Source: Amycolatopsis jiangsuensis (lineage in GTDB: Bacteria > Actinomycetota > Actinomycetes > Mycobacteriales > Pseudonocardiaceae). From it: a DNA stretch of 64,000 nt. The translations under genes and the position numbers were made by a program. The notes beneath the pieces were generated by a model. That model did no database searches and was not told the DNA's origin. It was given only the letters and a program-made list of their open reading frames with translations. Location: contig NZ_JACHMG010000001.1 in assembly GCF_014204865.1 (NCBI RefSeq), positions 3,188,501 through 3,252,500 on the forward strand, in the 5' to 3' direction. This document shows, in pieces, positions 1 to 8,936 of the stretch; position 1 is the stretch's first letter, and the number at the start of each line of letters is the position of its first letter.

Positions 1-324
1 CTCGATCCGGTCGATCACCGCGAGCGTGCCAGGAATGTCGGCAGCCACCGGCTTCTCGCAGAACACCGGGATCCCGGCGTCGACCGCGCGGATGATCAGC
101 TCCGGGTGCGCGTCGGTCGCCGCGGTGACGACCAGCCCGTCGAGACCGGCGCCGAACAACGCGTCGAGACCGTCGACCGCCGTCACCCCGAGCCTGTCCG
201 CGGTCGCCCGTGCCCGCGCGCTGTCGACGTCGGCCAGCACCACCGAGGAGACCTCGGTGAAGCCGTTGAGCGTCTCCGCGTGCGCCGCGCCGATCCTTCC
301 GATGCCCGCCAGTCCCAGCCTCAT
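1..324 (-). CDS. Gfo/Idh/MocA family dehydrogenase, inositol 2-dehydrogenase-like (partial, N-terminal 108 codons)
   Basis: Only the N-terminal part of the gene is in the window; it runs off the left edge with no stop. The translation opens MRLGLAGIGRIGAAHAETL, a Rossmann GxGxxG dinucleotide site, and near the edge has FCEKPVA, the conserved EKP motif of Gfo/Idh/MocA oxidoreductases. In an inositol cluster this family normally oxidises myo-inositol to 2-keto-myo-inositol (IolG), but scyllo-inositol or sugar dehydrogenases share the fold, so the substrate is inferred from neighbours. Its ATG overlaps the stop of the upstream LacI gene (ATGA), which points to translational coupling and cotranscription. 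Confidence 0.82.
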   Translation of the reverse strand, partial: MRLGLAGIGRIGAAHAETLNGFTEVSSVVLADVDSARARATADRLGVTAVDGLDALFGAGLDGLVVTAATDAHPELIIRAVDAGIPVFCEKPVAADIPGTLAVIDRIE

Positions 325-1346
325 CGCCGTCCCTTCCGATCGTCTTCCCGGTGACTCGCCGTGGTGTTCCGGACCACCAGCGACGGGTGCAGCAGATGCC
401 GGACCGGTTCGGACCGCTCGCCGCGCACGCGTTCCAGCAGTGTCTCGAGCGCGAGCCTGCCCATCTCGATCCGCGGTTGGTCCACTGTGGTCAGACAGAG
501 ATGCCGTAGCGATGCCAGCGATGTGTTGTCGTAGCCGACCACGGACACGTCCTCCGGCACCCGCAGACCGTTCTCCTCCAACGCGGAGATTGCCCCGACC
601 GCGTTGAAATCGTTGCCCGCCACCACAGCCGTCGGCAGGGCGGACCGGTCGCCACGGGACAGCAATTCCCGTACCGCCTTCTCCCCCGCGGTGTCGGTGT
701 GCTCGCTGCGCACCACGACCGGGACGAGCCCGTGCCCGCGCATCGCCCGCCGGAACCCCCGGCGGCGAGCGGACGCACCGGCCGCTCCCCCGCCGTCCAG
801 ATGCGCGATTCGGCGGTGTCCCAGGCGTACCAGGTGGTCCACGGCCAGCGCCGAGCCCGCCTCTCCGTCGTCGTTCACCGTGTCCACCCCGCTGGAGCGG
901 GAGGTGCGCGAGACCAGCACGACCGGGCACTGCCGTGCGGCGGCTTCGATGGCGGAGGCCGGCACCACCGGAGACAGCAGCACGATCCCCGCCGGGCGGA
1001 AGGAAAGCAGGCTGTGCAGAGCGTTCCGCTCGCGCGAAGGCATCCGGCCGCCGGTGTTGAGAACGAGTTCGAACCCGGCCGCCCGCGCGGCCGCGTCCAG
1101 GCCCTCGACCACGTCCGCGAAGAACGCGTTGCGCAGGTCGCTGACCATCACCGCGACCACAGTGGACGTACGGCTGGCCAGCGAACGCGCCATCACGTGC
1201 GGCGAATACCCCAGCTCCGCCGCGGCTTTGCGGACCGCGGTGCGCCGCCCCGGTGAGACCTTCGGCGAATCGCGCATCACCAGCGACACCAGCGCGCGGG
1301 AGACGCCGGCACGCGCGGCGACGTCCTCCATGGTGGGTCTGCCCAT
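321..1346 (-). CDS. LacI-family transcriptional repressor of the inositol-type cluster
   Basis: A 341-residue protein of usual LacI length. Residues 4-50 form the LacI helix-turn-helix (MEDVAARAGVSRALVSLVM) and the hinge region (SPHVMARSLASRTS). The rest is a periplasmic-binding-protein-like effector domain containing the common C-terminal signature VPEDVSVVGYDNT. It is divergent from the IolE-like/ABC/IolC/IolD operon, and the 130-bp gap holds a LacI-type palindrome, so it probably represses that operon and its own. The inducer would be an inositol or an early catabolite; this is inferred from context only. Its stop overlaps the start of the dehydrogenase gene downstream. Confidence 0.9.
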   Translation of the reverse strand: MGRPTMEDVAARAGVSRALVSLVMRDSPKVSPGRRTAVRKAAAELGYSPHVMARSLASRTSTVVAVMVSDLRNAFFADVVEGLDAAARAAGFELVLNTGGRMPSRERNALHSLLSFRPAGIVLLSPVVPASAIEAAARQCPVVLVSRTSRSSGVDTVNDDGEAGSALAVDHLVRLGHRRIAHLDGGGAAGASARRRGFRRAMRGHGLVPVVVRSEHTDTAGEKAVRELLSRGDRSALPTAVVAGNDFNAVGAISALEENGLRVPEDVSVVGYDNTSLASLRHLCLTTVDQPRIEMGRLALETLLERVRGERSEPVRHLLHPSLVVRNTTASHREDDRKGRR

Positions 1347-1422
1347 GCCGCGGCCTCCCGGCGGATCACTGGGTCACGGACTGGAAACCGGCCCTTGACC
1401 CGATTCGCCGGACGCTACAAGC

Positions 1423-1436
1423 TTGGAGCGCTCTAA
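1423..1436. promoter_or_regulatory. LacI-type operator, TTGGAGCGCTCTAA
   Basis: The sequence TTGGAGCGCTCTAA centres on the 8-bp perfect palindrome GAGCGCTC, and 6 of 7 outer half-site positions match. It lies between the LacI gene start (1346) and the start of the divergent operon (1480), the expected position for a LacI-family operator with a CG centre. Its role is inferred from position and symmetry. The TTG at 1423 would be an in-frame start, but it lies in this operator and has no ribosome-binding site. Confidence 0.6.
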
Positions 1437-1479
1437 TCAAGCGCCGGCCCGACTGACCCCGTGTGGCGGAGAGGGATCC

Positions 1480-2370
1480 ATGACAGCAGTGCCGAAGATC
1501 CGCGTGGCGGCCGCACCGATTTCCTGGGGCGTGTGCGAGGTGCCCGGCTGGGGCCGGGTGCTCGACGCGCCGGCCGTGCTCGGCGAGATGGCCGGGCTGG
1601 GCATCACCGCGACGGAACTGGGCCCGCCCGGGTACCTGCCGCGCGACCCGGGTGAACTCAACGCCCTGCTCGCCGGGTACCGGCTGCGGCTGGTCGGCGG
1701 TTTCCTGGCCGTGGCGCTGCACGAGAACCCGGAGGCCGCGATCGCCGAAGCCGAGGCTTCCACGGCACTGTTCGCCGCCTGCGGGGCGGAGGTGCTCGTG
1801 CTCGCCGCCGCGACCGGGCTGGACGGCTACGACGAACGGCCCGCGCTCAGTGCTGCCGAATGGTCCACTGTGGTCACCACGGCGGGCCGGATCCGGGATC
1901 TGGCGGCGCGGCACGGGTTGAAGACCGTGCTGCATCCGCATGTCGGCACGCACGTGGAGACCGAGGCCGAGGTGGAGCGGTTCCTCGCCGACAGCGATCT
2001 GCCGCTGTGTCTGGACACCGGGCACCTGCTGATCGGCGGCACCGACCCGGTCGCTTTGGCACGCAGGCATCCGTCACGGGTGGGGCATCTGCACCTCAAG
2101 GACGTGCGCGGCGATCTCGCCGCCGCGGTGCGGGCAGGCGAGCTGCCCTACACCGAAGCGGTGGGCAGGGGCCTGTACGTTCCGCTCGGTGAAGGCGACG
2201 TGGACATCGAGGCGATGGTCCGCTTCGTCGCCGAAGCCGGTTACGACGGCTGGTATGTACTGGAGCAGGACACTGCGCTCGGGGAAGACAGTCCCGTGGA
2301 CCGGCCGGGACGGGACGTGGCCGTGAGCCTCGCCTGTCTCACCGGGATCGCCGGCCGGCTGGCCGGCTGA
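1480..2370 (+). CDS. TIM-barrel sugar isomerase/dehydratase, IolE/IolH-like
   Basis: A 296-residue protein of the xylose-isomerase-like TIM-barrel family. It opens KIRVAAAPISWGVCE, typical of inosose dehydratase (IolE) and related IolH/IolI enzymes. Candidate metal ligands are the Glu in ATELGPPG, the Asp and His in LCLDTGHLL, the His pair in VGHLHLKD and the Glu in WYVLEQD. In the inositol pathway IolE dehydrates 2-keto-myo-inositol to the trihydroxycyclohexanedione that IolD opens. The ATG at 1480 is chosen because GGAGAGGG lies just upstream; the longer in-frame start lies in the operator. It is first in the plus-strand operon. The dehydratase rather than isomerase assignment is an inference from iolC and iolD nearby. 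Confidence 0.75.
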   Translation: MTAVPKIRVAAAPISWGVCEVPGWGRVLDAPAVLGEMAGLGITATELGPPGYLPRDPGELNALLAGYRLRLVGGFLAVALHENPEAAIAEAEASTALFAACGAEVLVLAAATGLDGYDERPALSAAEWSTVVTTAGRIRDLAARHGLKTVLHPHVGTHVETEAEVERFLADSDLPLCLDTGHLLIGGTDPVALARRHPSRVGHLHLKDVRGDLAAAVRAGELPYTEAVGRGLYVPLGEGDVDIEAMVRFVAEAGYDGWYVLEQDTALGEDSPVDRPGRDVAVSLACLTGIAGRLAG

Positions 2371-2399
2371 GGGAGAAACACGAGCGAGGAGAGACGACG

Positions 2400-3401
2400 A
2401 TGTCCCATCGCGGGGAGCGCGTCCGGCGCTCCGGCCGCCTGACGGCGGGCCTGCTGGCAGCGGGGCTGGCTCTGACGGCGTGCACCGGACCGTCCGCCGA
2501 GCCGAAGGCGGCCGCGCCCGCGTCCGAGCCGGTGGAGTCCGGGCAGCTGAAGGTTTCCGTGATCACCCACGGCACCGCGGGTGACGCGTTCTGGAACGTG
2601 GTGAAGAACGGCGCCGAGCAGGCCGGCAAGGACCTCGGCGTGCAGATCGAGTACAACTCCGACGGCGACCCCGGCGCGCAGGCCAAACTGATCGACAACG
2701 CGGTCGCGCAGCGGACCGGCGGGCTCGTCGTGTCGATGGCGAACCCGGAGGCGCTGCGGCCGTCCATCGAGGCCGCGGTCCGCGCCGGCATCCCGGTGAT
2801 CACCATCAACTCCGGCGAGGACAAGAGCGTGGAGTACGGCGCGCTCACGCACGTCGGGCAGAACGAGTCCATCGCGGGCGAGGAGGCCGGGAAGAAGTTC
2901 AAGGAGCTCGGCAAGAAGAAGCTGCTGTGTGTCGTGCACGAGGCGGGCAACGTCGGGCAGGCGCAGCGGTGTGCCGGTGCGAAGACCGGGTTCGGCGGCG
3001 GGGTGCAGATGCTGCAAGTGGACATCTCCAACCCGACCGACGCGGAGTCCCGCATCCGCGGCGCGGTGCAGACCGACCCGTCGATCGACGCGGTCCTCAC
3101 ACTGAACTCGCAGGTCGCCGCGCGGGCGGTGAGCGCGATCAAGTCGGTCGCCTCGAAGGCGCGGGTCGGCACGTTCGACCTGAACTCCGACGTGGTGGCC
3201 GCGATCAAGTCCGGCGACGTGGTCTTCGCGGTCGACCAGCAGCAGTACGAGCAGGGCTACCTTCCGGTGCAGTTCCTCAAGCTCTACCGGGACAACGCGA
3301 ACGTCGTCGGTGGCGGGAAGCCGGTGCTCACCGGCCCCGATCTGGTCGACAGATCCACTGTGGACAAGGTCGGCCAGTACGTGCAAAGGGGCACCCGATG
3401 A
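2400..3401 (+). CDS. ABC sugar/inositol substrate-binding lipoprotein
   Basis: A 333-residue lipoprotein: positively charged start, hydrophobic stretch, then a lipobox ALTAC, with lipidation predicted on the Cys near residue 25. The mature part is a type I periplasmic-binding (ribose/galactose-type) fold, seen in the opening [19 protein letters not shown] and in ALTHVGQNE. In Gram-positive actinobacteria such proteins are anchored outside the membrane and hand sugar to the permease. Position between an IolE-like gene and iolCD suggests inositol, but the ligand cannot be read from sequence. The ATG follows GAGGAGAG. The stop overlaps the permease start (ATGA). Confidence 0.88.
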   Translation: MSHRGERVRRSGRLTAGLLAAGLALTACTGPSAEPKAAAPASEPVESGQLKVSVITHGTAGDAFWNVVKNGAEQAGKDLGVQIEYNSDGDPGAQAKLIDNAVAQRTGGLVVSMANPEALRPSIEAAVRAGIPVITINSGEDKSVEYGALTHVGQNESIAGEEAGKKFKELGKKKLLCVVHEAGNVGQAQRCAGAKTGFGGGVQMLQVDISNPTDAESRIRGAVQTDPSIDAVLTLNSQVAARAVSAIKSVASKARVGTFDLNSDVVAAIKSGDVVFAVDQQQYEQGYLPVQFLKLYRDNANVVGGGKPVLTGPDLVDRSTVDKVGQYVQRGTR

Positions 3402-4426
3402 CCACCCTCGACGAACGGCTGGTGAAGCCGCGGGCACTCGACCGGCTGGTGGTGCGCCCGGAGATCGGCGCACTGCTGGGCGCGGTCGTGGTGTTCTTGT
3501 TCTTCACCCTCGTCACGGACCGGTTCTTCAGCGCCGGCGGGGCCGCCACCTGGCTCGACGACGCGGCCACGCTGGGCATCATGGCGGTGGCGGTGTCGCT
3601 GCTGATGGTCGGCGGCGAGTTCGACCTATCCGCGGGCGTGATGACCGCGTCCACCTCGCTGGTCACCGCGATCCTGGCCACCGCGGCCGGCTGGAACGTG
3701 TGGCTCGCGCTGCTCGTGTCGCTGGTGTTCGCGCTGCTGGTCGGGTTGTTCAACGGCTGGCTGGTGATGAAGACCGGGCTGCCCAGCTTCATCGTCACGC
3801 TCGGCACTTTCCTCGCCCTGCAGGGGCTGAACCTGGGCGTGACGCGGCTGGTGACCGGCACCGTACAGGTCTCCGGGATGCGCTCGACCGACGGCTACGC
3901 CTCGGCCGGATTCGTTTTCGCCTCCACAGTGGACATCGGCGGCACCCCGTTCCAGATTTCGATCGTGTGGTGGATCGGCTTCGCGGCGGTGGCCGCGTGG
4001 CTGCTGGTGCGCACCAAGTTCGGCAACTGGATCTTCGCGGTCGGCGGCTCGGCGGGCAGTGCGCGGGCGGTGGGCGTGCCGGTGGTGCGCACGAAGATCC
4101 TCCTGTTCATGGGCACCGCGCTGGCGGGCTGGCTGGTCGGCTCGATCAACATCCTGCGGTTCGCGAGCGTGCAGGCCAACCAGGGCATCGGGCTGGAGTT
4201 CCAGTACATCATCGCCGCGGTGATCGGCGGCTGCCTGCTCACCGGTGGCTACGGTTCGGCGGTCGGGGCCGCGATCGGCGCGCTGATCTTCGGCATGGCA
4301 CGCCAGGGCATCGTGTTCGCCGGCTGGGACAGCGACTGGTTCATGCTGTTCCTCGGCATCATGCTGCTGGCCGCGGTCCTGGTCAACAACGCCTTCCGGC
4401 GGCGCGCGGAAAGGGTGCGGCGATGA
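3398..4426 (+). CDS. ABC sugar transporter permease
   Basis: A 342-residue polytopic membrane protein of the RbsC/FrcC permease family with roughly eight to ten hydrophobic segments. The conserved sugar-permease motif appears as [10 protein letters not shown] in the first third, and a GS-rich loop ([14 protein letters not shown]) lies at the usual ATPase-contact region before the last helices. It should form the homodimeric channel for the binding protein before it and the ATPase after it. Start and stop each overlap the neighbouring gene by 4 bp, so stoichiometric coupled synthesis is likely. Longer in-frame upstream extensions overlap the binding-protein gene and were discarded. Confidence 0.88.
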   Translation: MTTLDERLVKPRALDRLVVRPEIGALLGAVVVFLFFTLVTDRFFSAGGAATWLDDAATLGIMAVAVSLLMVGGEFDLSAGVMTASTSLVTAILATAAGWNVWLALLVSLVFALLVGLFNGWLVMKTGLPSFIVTLGTFLALQGLNLGVTRLVTGTVQVSGMRSTDGYASAGFVFASTVDIGGTPFQISIVWWIGFAAVAAWLLVRTKFGNWIFAVGGSAGSARAVGVPVVRTKILLFMGTALAGWLVGSINILRFASVQANQGIGLEFQYIIAAVIGGCLLTGGYGSAVGAAIGALIFGMARQGIVFAGWDSDWFMLFLGIMLLAAVLVNNAFRRRAERVRR

Positions 4427-5205
4427 ACCCTCTGATCGAGGTCACCGGGGTCGGCAAGCGGTACGGCAGTGTGGTGGCGTTGCGTGATGTGTCCACTGTG
4501 GTCCATGCCGGGCAGGTCACCTGCGTACTCGGCGACAACGGGGCCGGGAAGTCCACGCTGATCAAGATCCTCGCCGGGGTGCACCAGCACGACGAGGGCG
4601 AGTTCCTGGTCGAAGGCGCCCCGGTGCGGTTCACTTCGCCGCGCGAGGCGCTCGACCGCGGCATCGCGACGGTCTATCAGGATCTGGCGGTGGTGCCGTT
4701 GATGAGTGTGTGGCGCAACTTCTTCCTCGGCTCCGAGCCGACCGTCGGCTTCGGCCCGTTCCAGGCGCTGGACCGGAAGAAGGGACGCGCGCTCACCAAG
4801 AAAGCGCTCGCGGACATGGGCATCGACCTGCGCGACGTGGAACAGCCGGTGGGCACGCTCTCCGGCGGCGAACGACAGTGCGTGGCCATCGCGCGGGCAG
4901 TGCACTTCGGGGCGAAGGTGCTGATCCTCGACGAGCCGACTGCCGCGCTCGGTGTGAAGCAGGCCGGCGTGGTGCTGAAGTACGTGGCGCAGGCCCGTGA
5001 CCGCGGCCTTGGCGTCGTGCTGATCACGCACAACCCGCACCACGCCTACCCGGTGGCCGACCGGTTTCTGTTGCTCAAGCGTGGCGCGGCACTCGGCTCG
5101 TACGAGAAGCCGGACATCACTCTCGCCGAACTGACCCGGCAGATGGCCGGCGGCGCGGAACTGGAAGCCCTGGAACACGAACTGCGCCAGGCGGAATCCT
5201 CATGA
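4423..5205 (+). CDS. ABC sugar transporter ATP-binding protein (single cassette)
   Basis: A 260-residue ATPase with one complete cassette: Walker [11 protein letters not shown]-loop in [12 protein letters not shown], signature LSGGERQ, Walker [12 protein letters not shown] and switch His in LITHN. Sugar importers often carry a 500-residue double-cassette ATPase; this is the short FrcA-like type, so it should act as a homodimer, unlike the double-cassette protein of the fucose-type importer at 47.8-49.3 kb. It overlaps the permease and iolC by 4 bp on each side. Confidence 0.9.
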   Translation: MNPLIEVTGVGKRYGSVVALRDVSTVVHAGQVTCVLGDNGAGKSTLIKILAGVHQHDEGEFLVEGAPVRFTSPREALDRGIATVYQDLAVVPLMSVWRNFFLGSEPTVGFGPFQALDRKKGRALTKKALADMGIDLRDVEQPVGTLSGGERQCVAIARAVHFGAKVLILDEPTAALGVKQAGVVLKYVAQARDRGLGVVLITHNPHHAYPVADRFLLLKRGAALGSYEKPDITLAELTRQMAGGAELEALEHELRQAESS

Positions 5206-6146
5206 CCGACGCAAGTGTGCCCATCGAGGCGCTCACCGTCGGCCGGGTCGGGGTCGACCTGTATCCGCAGCAGAGCGGGGTGCCGCTCGCCGAGGTGAGC
5301 ACGTTCGCCAAATCGCTCGGCGGTACGGCGACCAACGTCGCGGTCGCCGCCGCGCGGCTCGGGCGCCGGACCGCGGTGCTGACCAAGGTCGGCGCGGACG
5401 GGTTCGGCGACTACGTCCGCCACGCACTGTCCGGCTTCGGCGTCTCCCCGGCGCACGTCGGTACTTCGGCGGAGCTGCACACCCCGGTCGTGTTCTGTGA
5501 GCTGAACCCGCCGGCGGATCCGCCGCTGCTGTTCTACCGGGACCCGATCGCCCCGGACCTCACGCTCGCCGACGCGGACGTGCCGTGGGATCTGGTCCGC
5601 GAAGTCCCGCTGCTGTGGGTGACCGGCACCGGCGTTTCGGCCGAGCCCGCACGCGCCACCCAGCGCCGGATCCTCACCGCCCGCGGCCGGCGTGAGCACA
5701 CTGTCGTCGACCTCGACTACCGGCCGATGTTCTGGCCGGACCTCGCGGCCGCGCGCGCGGAGATCGGCTGGATGCTCGACCACGTCAGTGTCGCGGTGGG
5801 TAACCGGACCGAGGTGGAAGTCGCCGTCGGCACCGCCGATCCGGACGAGGCCGCGGACCGGATGCTCGCCCGCGGGCTGCGGCTGGCGGTGATCAAGAAG
5901 GGCGCCGACGGCGTGCTGATCGCCACGCCGGAAGGCCGGCGAACCGTGCGACCGCAACAGATCGAGGTGGTCTGCGGGCTCGGCGCGGGAGACGGCTTCG
6001 GAGGTGCGCTGGTGCACGGGCTGCTGTCCGGGTGGGATCCGGCCCGGATCGCCGAGTACGCGAACGCCGCGGGCGCGCTCGTCGCGGGCCGGCTGGCCTG
6101 CGCCGACGCGATGCCCACCGCCGCCGAGATCGAGGAGCTGCTGTGA
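5202..6146 (+). CDS. iolC: 5-dehydro-2-deoxygluconokinase, IolC (PfkB family)
   Basis: A 314-residue PfkB-family kinase. The N-terminal part shows the GG-containing substrate motif [17 protein letters not shown], and the C-terminal catalytic signature is [17 protein letters not shown] with the GAGD anion hole and catalytic Asp. IolC phosphorylates 2-deoxy-5-keto-gluconate in myo-inositol breakdown. Immediate coupling to iolD (GTG overlapping its TGA) supports the assignment over ribokinase or fructokinase. iolB and iolJ/iolA, needed to complete the route, are not in the window and may lie left of it. Confidence 0.85.
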   Translation: MTDASVPIEALTVGRVGVDLYPQQSGVPLAEVSTFAKSLGGTATNVAVAAARLGRRTAVLTKVGADGFGDYVRHALSGFGVSPAHVGTSAELHTPVVFCELNPPADPPLLFYRDPIAPDLTLADADVPWDLVREVPLLWVTGTGVSAEPARATQRRILTARGRREHTVVDLDYRPMFWPDLAAARAEIGWMLDHVSVAVGNRTEVEVAVGTADPDEAADRMLARGLRLAVIKKGADGVLIATPEGRRTVRPQQIEVVCGLGAGDGFGGALVHGLLSGWDPARIAEYANAAGALVAGRLACADAMPTAAEIEELL

Positions 6147-7981
6147 AACTGACGACGGCACAGGCTCTCGTGCGCTGGCTGCTGGCGCAGCGTTCGGAGA
6201 CCTTCGACGGCCGGGAGGTGCCGCTGTTCCCGGCTGTCTGGGCGATCTTCGGGCACGGCAATGTGCTCGGCCTCGGTACCGCGCTGGAGGAACACCGGGA
6301 CGAGCTCCCGGTGTGGCGTGGGCACACCGAACAGGGCATGGCACTCGCCGCGACCGGATACGCGAAGGCCACGCACCGGCGGCAGGTCGGCGTGGTCACG
6401 TCGTCGATCGGGCCGGGCGCGCTGAACCTGGTGACCGCGGCGGGTGTCGCGCACGCGAACCGGCTGCCGGTGTTGCTGCTGCCCGGTGACACGTTCGTCA
6501 ACCGCGCACCGGACCCGGTGTTGCAGCAGGTGGAGCCGTTCCACGACGGCACGGCCACGGCGAACGACGCCCTCCGCGCGGTGAGCCGCTACTTCGACCG
6601 GATCACCCGGCCCGAGCAGCTGCTCGCCGCGTTGCCCCAGGTCGCGCGGGTCCTCACGGATCCGGCCGACGCCGGGCCGGTCACCCTGGCGCTGCCCCAG
6701 GACGTGCAAGCCGAGTCGTACGACTTCCCCGAGGCGCTGTTCGAGCCGGTCACGCACCGGCTGCCGCGCACCCGGCCGGACCTGCGGGCGCTGACCGAAG
6801 CCGCCACCGCACTCCGGTCCTCGCGGCGGCCGCTGCTGGTTCTGGGTGGCGGCGTCCGCTATTCCGGCGCCGGGGCGCAGGCGCTGGACTTCGCGCAGCG
6901 ACACGGGATTCCGGTCACGGAGACCACCGCCGGGCGCACCCTCGTGCCGCACGGGCACGAGGTGTACGCCGGTCCGCTGGGAATCACCGGCTCGGCGTCG
7001 GCGAACGTACTCGCCGCTTCCGCGGACGTGGTCCTTGCCGTGGGCACCCGGTTGCAGGACTTCACCACCGCGTCGTGGACGGTCTTTTCTCCGGACGTGC
7101 GGCTGATCGCGCTCAACGCCGCCCGCTTCGACGCCGTGAAACACGGAGCCCTCGCGGTGGTGGGGGACGCTGCGGCCGGTCTGACCGACCTCGGCGCGCA
7201 CCTGGAAGACTGGCACGTTGACCCACAGTGGACTGCACAGGCAGCCGCGCAACGAGCCCGCTGGGACGCGCACATCGGCTCGTTGCGTTCAGCGGCTTCG
7301 GAAATCCCCAGCTACGCCCAGGTCGTCGGCGTGGTGAACGACCTGTCCGAACCGCGCGACTACGTGATGACCGCGTCCGGCGGCCTGCCCGGTGAGCTGA
7401 TCGGTGGCTGGCGCGGGTCCGGCGAAGTGAGCATGGACGTCGAGTACGGCTTCTCCTGCATGGGCTACGAGCTGTCCGGCGCGTGGGGTGCGGCGATGGC
7501 GCACGAGGGTGGGCTGGTCACCACACTCCTGGGCGACGGTTCGTACCTGATGCTGAACTCGGACCTGTTCTCCGCCGCGTTCGCCGGCCACCCGTTCGTC
7601 GCGGTGGTCTGCGACAACGACGGGTACGCGGTGATCGGGCGGCTCCAGCAGGGCCAGGGTGGCAAGCCGTTCACCAACTTCTACCCCGATTGCCGCACCT
7701 CCCACGACGAACCACCCCGCGTCGACTTCGCGCGGCACGCCGAGGCCATGGGCTGCACAGTCTTCGAAGCGCACTCGCTCTCGGAACTTCGCGACGCGTA
7801 TGCCCAAGCCCGTACCGCTGCCGGCACGACCCGCCGCCCTGCCGTGGTCGTCGTCCGCACCCTGCCCGCCGCGTGGACCGAAGCGGGGGCGTGGTGGGAG
7901 GTCGGCGTGCCGGAGCACCTGGCCGGCCGCGCCGAATTCGACGCCGCCAAACCCGGCCAGGTGCGGTACCTGCATCGTTAA
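6143..7981 (+). CDS. iolD: 3D-trihydroxycyclohexane-1,2-dione acylhydrolase, IolD (ThDP-dependent)
   Basis: A 612-residue thiamine-diphosphate enzyme with the three-domain acetolactate-synthase layout. The N-terminal domain includes WRGHTEQGMALAATGYA with the catalytic Glu; the C-terminal cofactor domain has GDGSYLMLNSDL, the GDG-x-NN-type motif binding Mg-ThDP. The N-terminal LTTAQALVRWLLAQR and length match IolD. It hydrolytically opens the cyclohexanedione ring made by IolE to 5-deoxy-glucuronate. The GTG at 6143 overlaps the iolC stop. The gene ends tail-to-tail with the hydrolase on the other strand, sharing 4 bp. Confidence 0.9.
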   Translation: MKLTTAQALVRWLLAQRSETFDGREVPLFPAVWAIFGHGNVLGLGTALEEHRDELPVWRGHTEQGMALAATGYAKATHRRQVGVVTSSIGPGALNLVTAAGVAHANRLPVLLLPGDTFVNRAPDPVLQQVEPFHDGTATANDALRAVSRYFDRITRPEQLLAALPQVARVLTDPADAGPVTLALPQDVQAESYDFPEALFEPVTHRLPRTRPDLRALTEAATALRSSRRPLLVLGGGVRYSGAGAQALDFAQRHGIPVTETTAGRTLVPHGHEVYAGPLGITGSASANVLAASADVVLAVGTRLQDFTTASWTVFSPDVRLIALNAARFDAVKHGALAVVGDAAAGLTDLGAHLEDWHVDPQWTAQAAAQRARWDAHIGSLRSAASEIPSYAQVVGVVNDLSEPRDYVMTASGGLPGELIGGWRGSGEVSMDVEYGFSCMGYELSGAWGAAMAHEGGLVTTLLGDGSYLMLNSDLFSAAFAGHPFVAVVCDNDGYAVIGRLQQGQGGKPFTNFYPDCRTSHDEPPRVDFARHAEAMGCTVFEAHSLSELRDAYAQARTAAGTTRRPAVVVVRTLPAAWTEAGAWWEVGVPEHLAGRAEFDAAKPGQVRYLHR

Positions 7982-8799
7982 CCCAGCGTCTTCTCCAGCC
8001 ACGGCCGCACGACCGGCAGCACCGCGCCCGCCTGCATCGCCTGCATGTGGTCGAGACCGTCGAGGACCTCGACGTCCCAGCCACGGGCAACCAGATCGGT
8101 AAGGCGGTGGTCGAGGGGACCGGCGATGTCCACCGTCACGCCGCCCCAGCGCTCGCCGTATTCGATCCGGTCGGCAGAACCGGCGAAACACAGGCGGGCG
8201 CACGAGGGCTGCGCGGCTTCGTCGTCGAAGTCCCGCAGAGCCTCGTACAGGGTCACGAACTGTTTCGTCTGCCCAGGTGACAGGGTGACCTCGACGGAAT
8301 CCCAGTCCCCCGGCGTCGCCTCGGCGTTCGTCGGTTCCACAGTGGACAACTCATGCGTGGCGTGGGTGACGGCCAGCATCGGCTCGTACGGCCCGGACAG
8401 CGGCGGAAAGCCACCCATCACCAGAGCGTCGAGCCGATCGGTGCGCAAAGCCAGCTGCAGTCCGGACAGGGCGAGCCACGAGTAGCCGTAATAGGCGAAC
8501 CTCGGCGCTCCCACCGCGTCGGCGACCGCCAGAAAGTCGGCCGCGATCGTGGCCGGGGTGAGCGTGTCCGGACGCGGGTGCGCTAGCACGTGGCCTTCGT
8601 AGTCGAAAGCCACCACCCGGAACCCGGACAGCCCCCTGATCAGCGACCGGCCCAGCTCCGGGTCGGCACCCCACTGCCGCATCACCTCGGCTTTTTCCCC
8701 CGCGGCAGCGCTCGGGTCGACCGGCAGCAGCACCACCGGCCCCGCACCGTGCACCTCGACGTCCAACCGGCTTCCCCCAGACAAGGCAACTTCAGGCAT
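7978..8799 (-). CDS. alpha/beta hydrolase of unknown substrate
   Basis: A 273-residue alpha/beta-hydrolase-fold protein. The nucleophile elbow is probably GYSWLAL (Ser about residue 118), and a C-terminal His is available in GLDHMQAM. The oxyanion-side motif is weak (VVLLPVDPS replaces the usual HG), so substrate and even catalytic competence are uncertain. It is convergent with iolD and divergent from the acyltransferase gene. Its start lies 8 bp from the perfect palindrome TTTACGTCGTAAA, so a TetR-like repressor probably controls it; no such regulator gene is adjacent. Confidence 0.75.
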   Translation of the reverse strand: MPEVALSGGSRLDVEVHGAGPVVLLPVDPSAAAGEKAEVMRQWGADPELGRSLIRGLSGFRVVAFDYEGHVLAHPRPDTLTPATIAADFLAVADAVGAPRFAYYGYSWLALSGLQLALRTDRLDALVMGGFPPLSGPYEPMLAVTHATHELSTVEPTNAEATPGDWDSVEVTLSPGQTKQFVTLYEALRDFDDEAAQPSCARLCFAGSADRIEYGERWGGVTVDIAGPLDHRLTDLVARGWDVEVLDGLDHMQAMQAGAVLPVVRPWLEKTLG

Positions 8800-8807
8800 C
8801 TCATCTC

Positions 8808-8852
8808 TTTACGTCGTAAACTATTGCTCCGAAGGCTACTTTACGACGTATC
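8808..8852. promoter_or_regulatory. paired operator-like palindromes TTTACGWCGTAAA
   Basis: A perfect 13-bp palindrome TTTACGTCGTAAA lies at 8808-8820, and a second copy TTTACGACGTATC (11 of 13 identical to TTTACGACGTAAA) at 8840-8852. They are 32 bp apart, about three helical turns, between the divergent hydrolase and acyltransferase genes. The arrangement suggests two dimers of a TetR-type repressor; the regulator is not next to the site. Confidence 0.55.
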
Positions 8853-8936
8853 GAGTTGTCGAGCCGGTCAGCGCTACGACGTGATTGCGACCTGGTGCGG
8901 ACGGCATCGCCACCCCGGGACCGCATCGTCGAAGCC

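Noticed and set aside
1423..1479. Upstream TTG start for the IolE-like gene
   Set aside because: It lies inside the LacI-type operator with no ribosome-binding site; the ATG at 1480 has GGAGAGGG and matches family starts.
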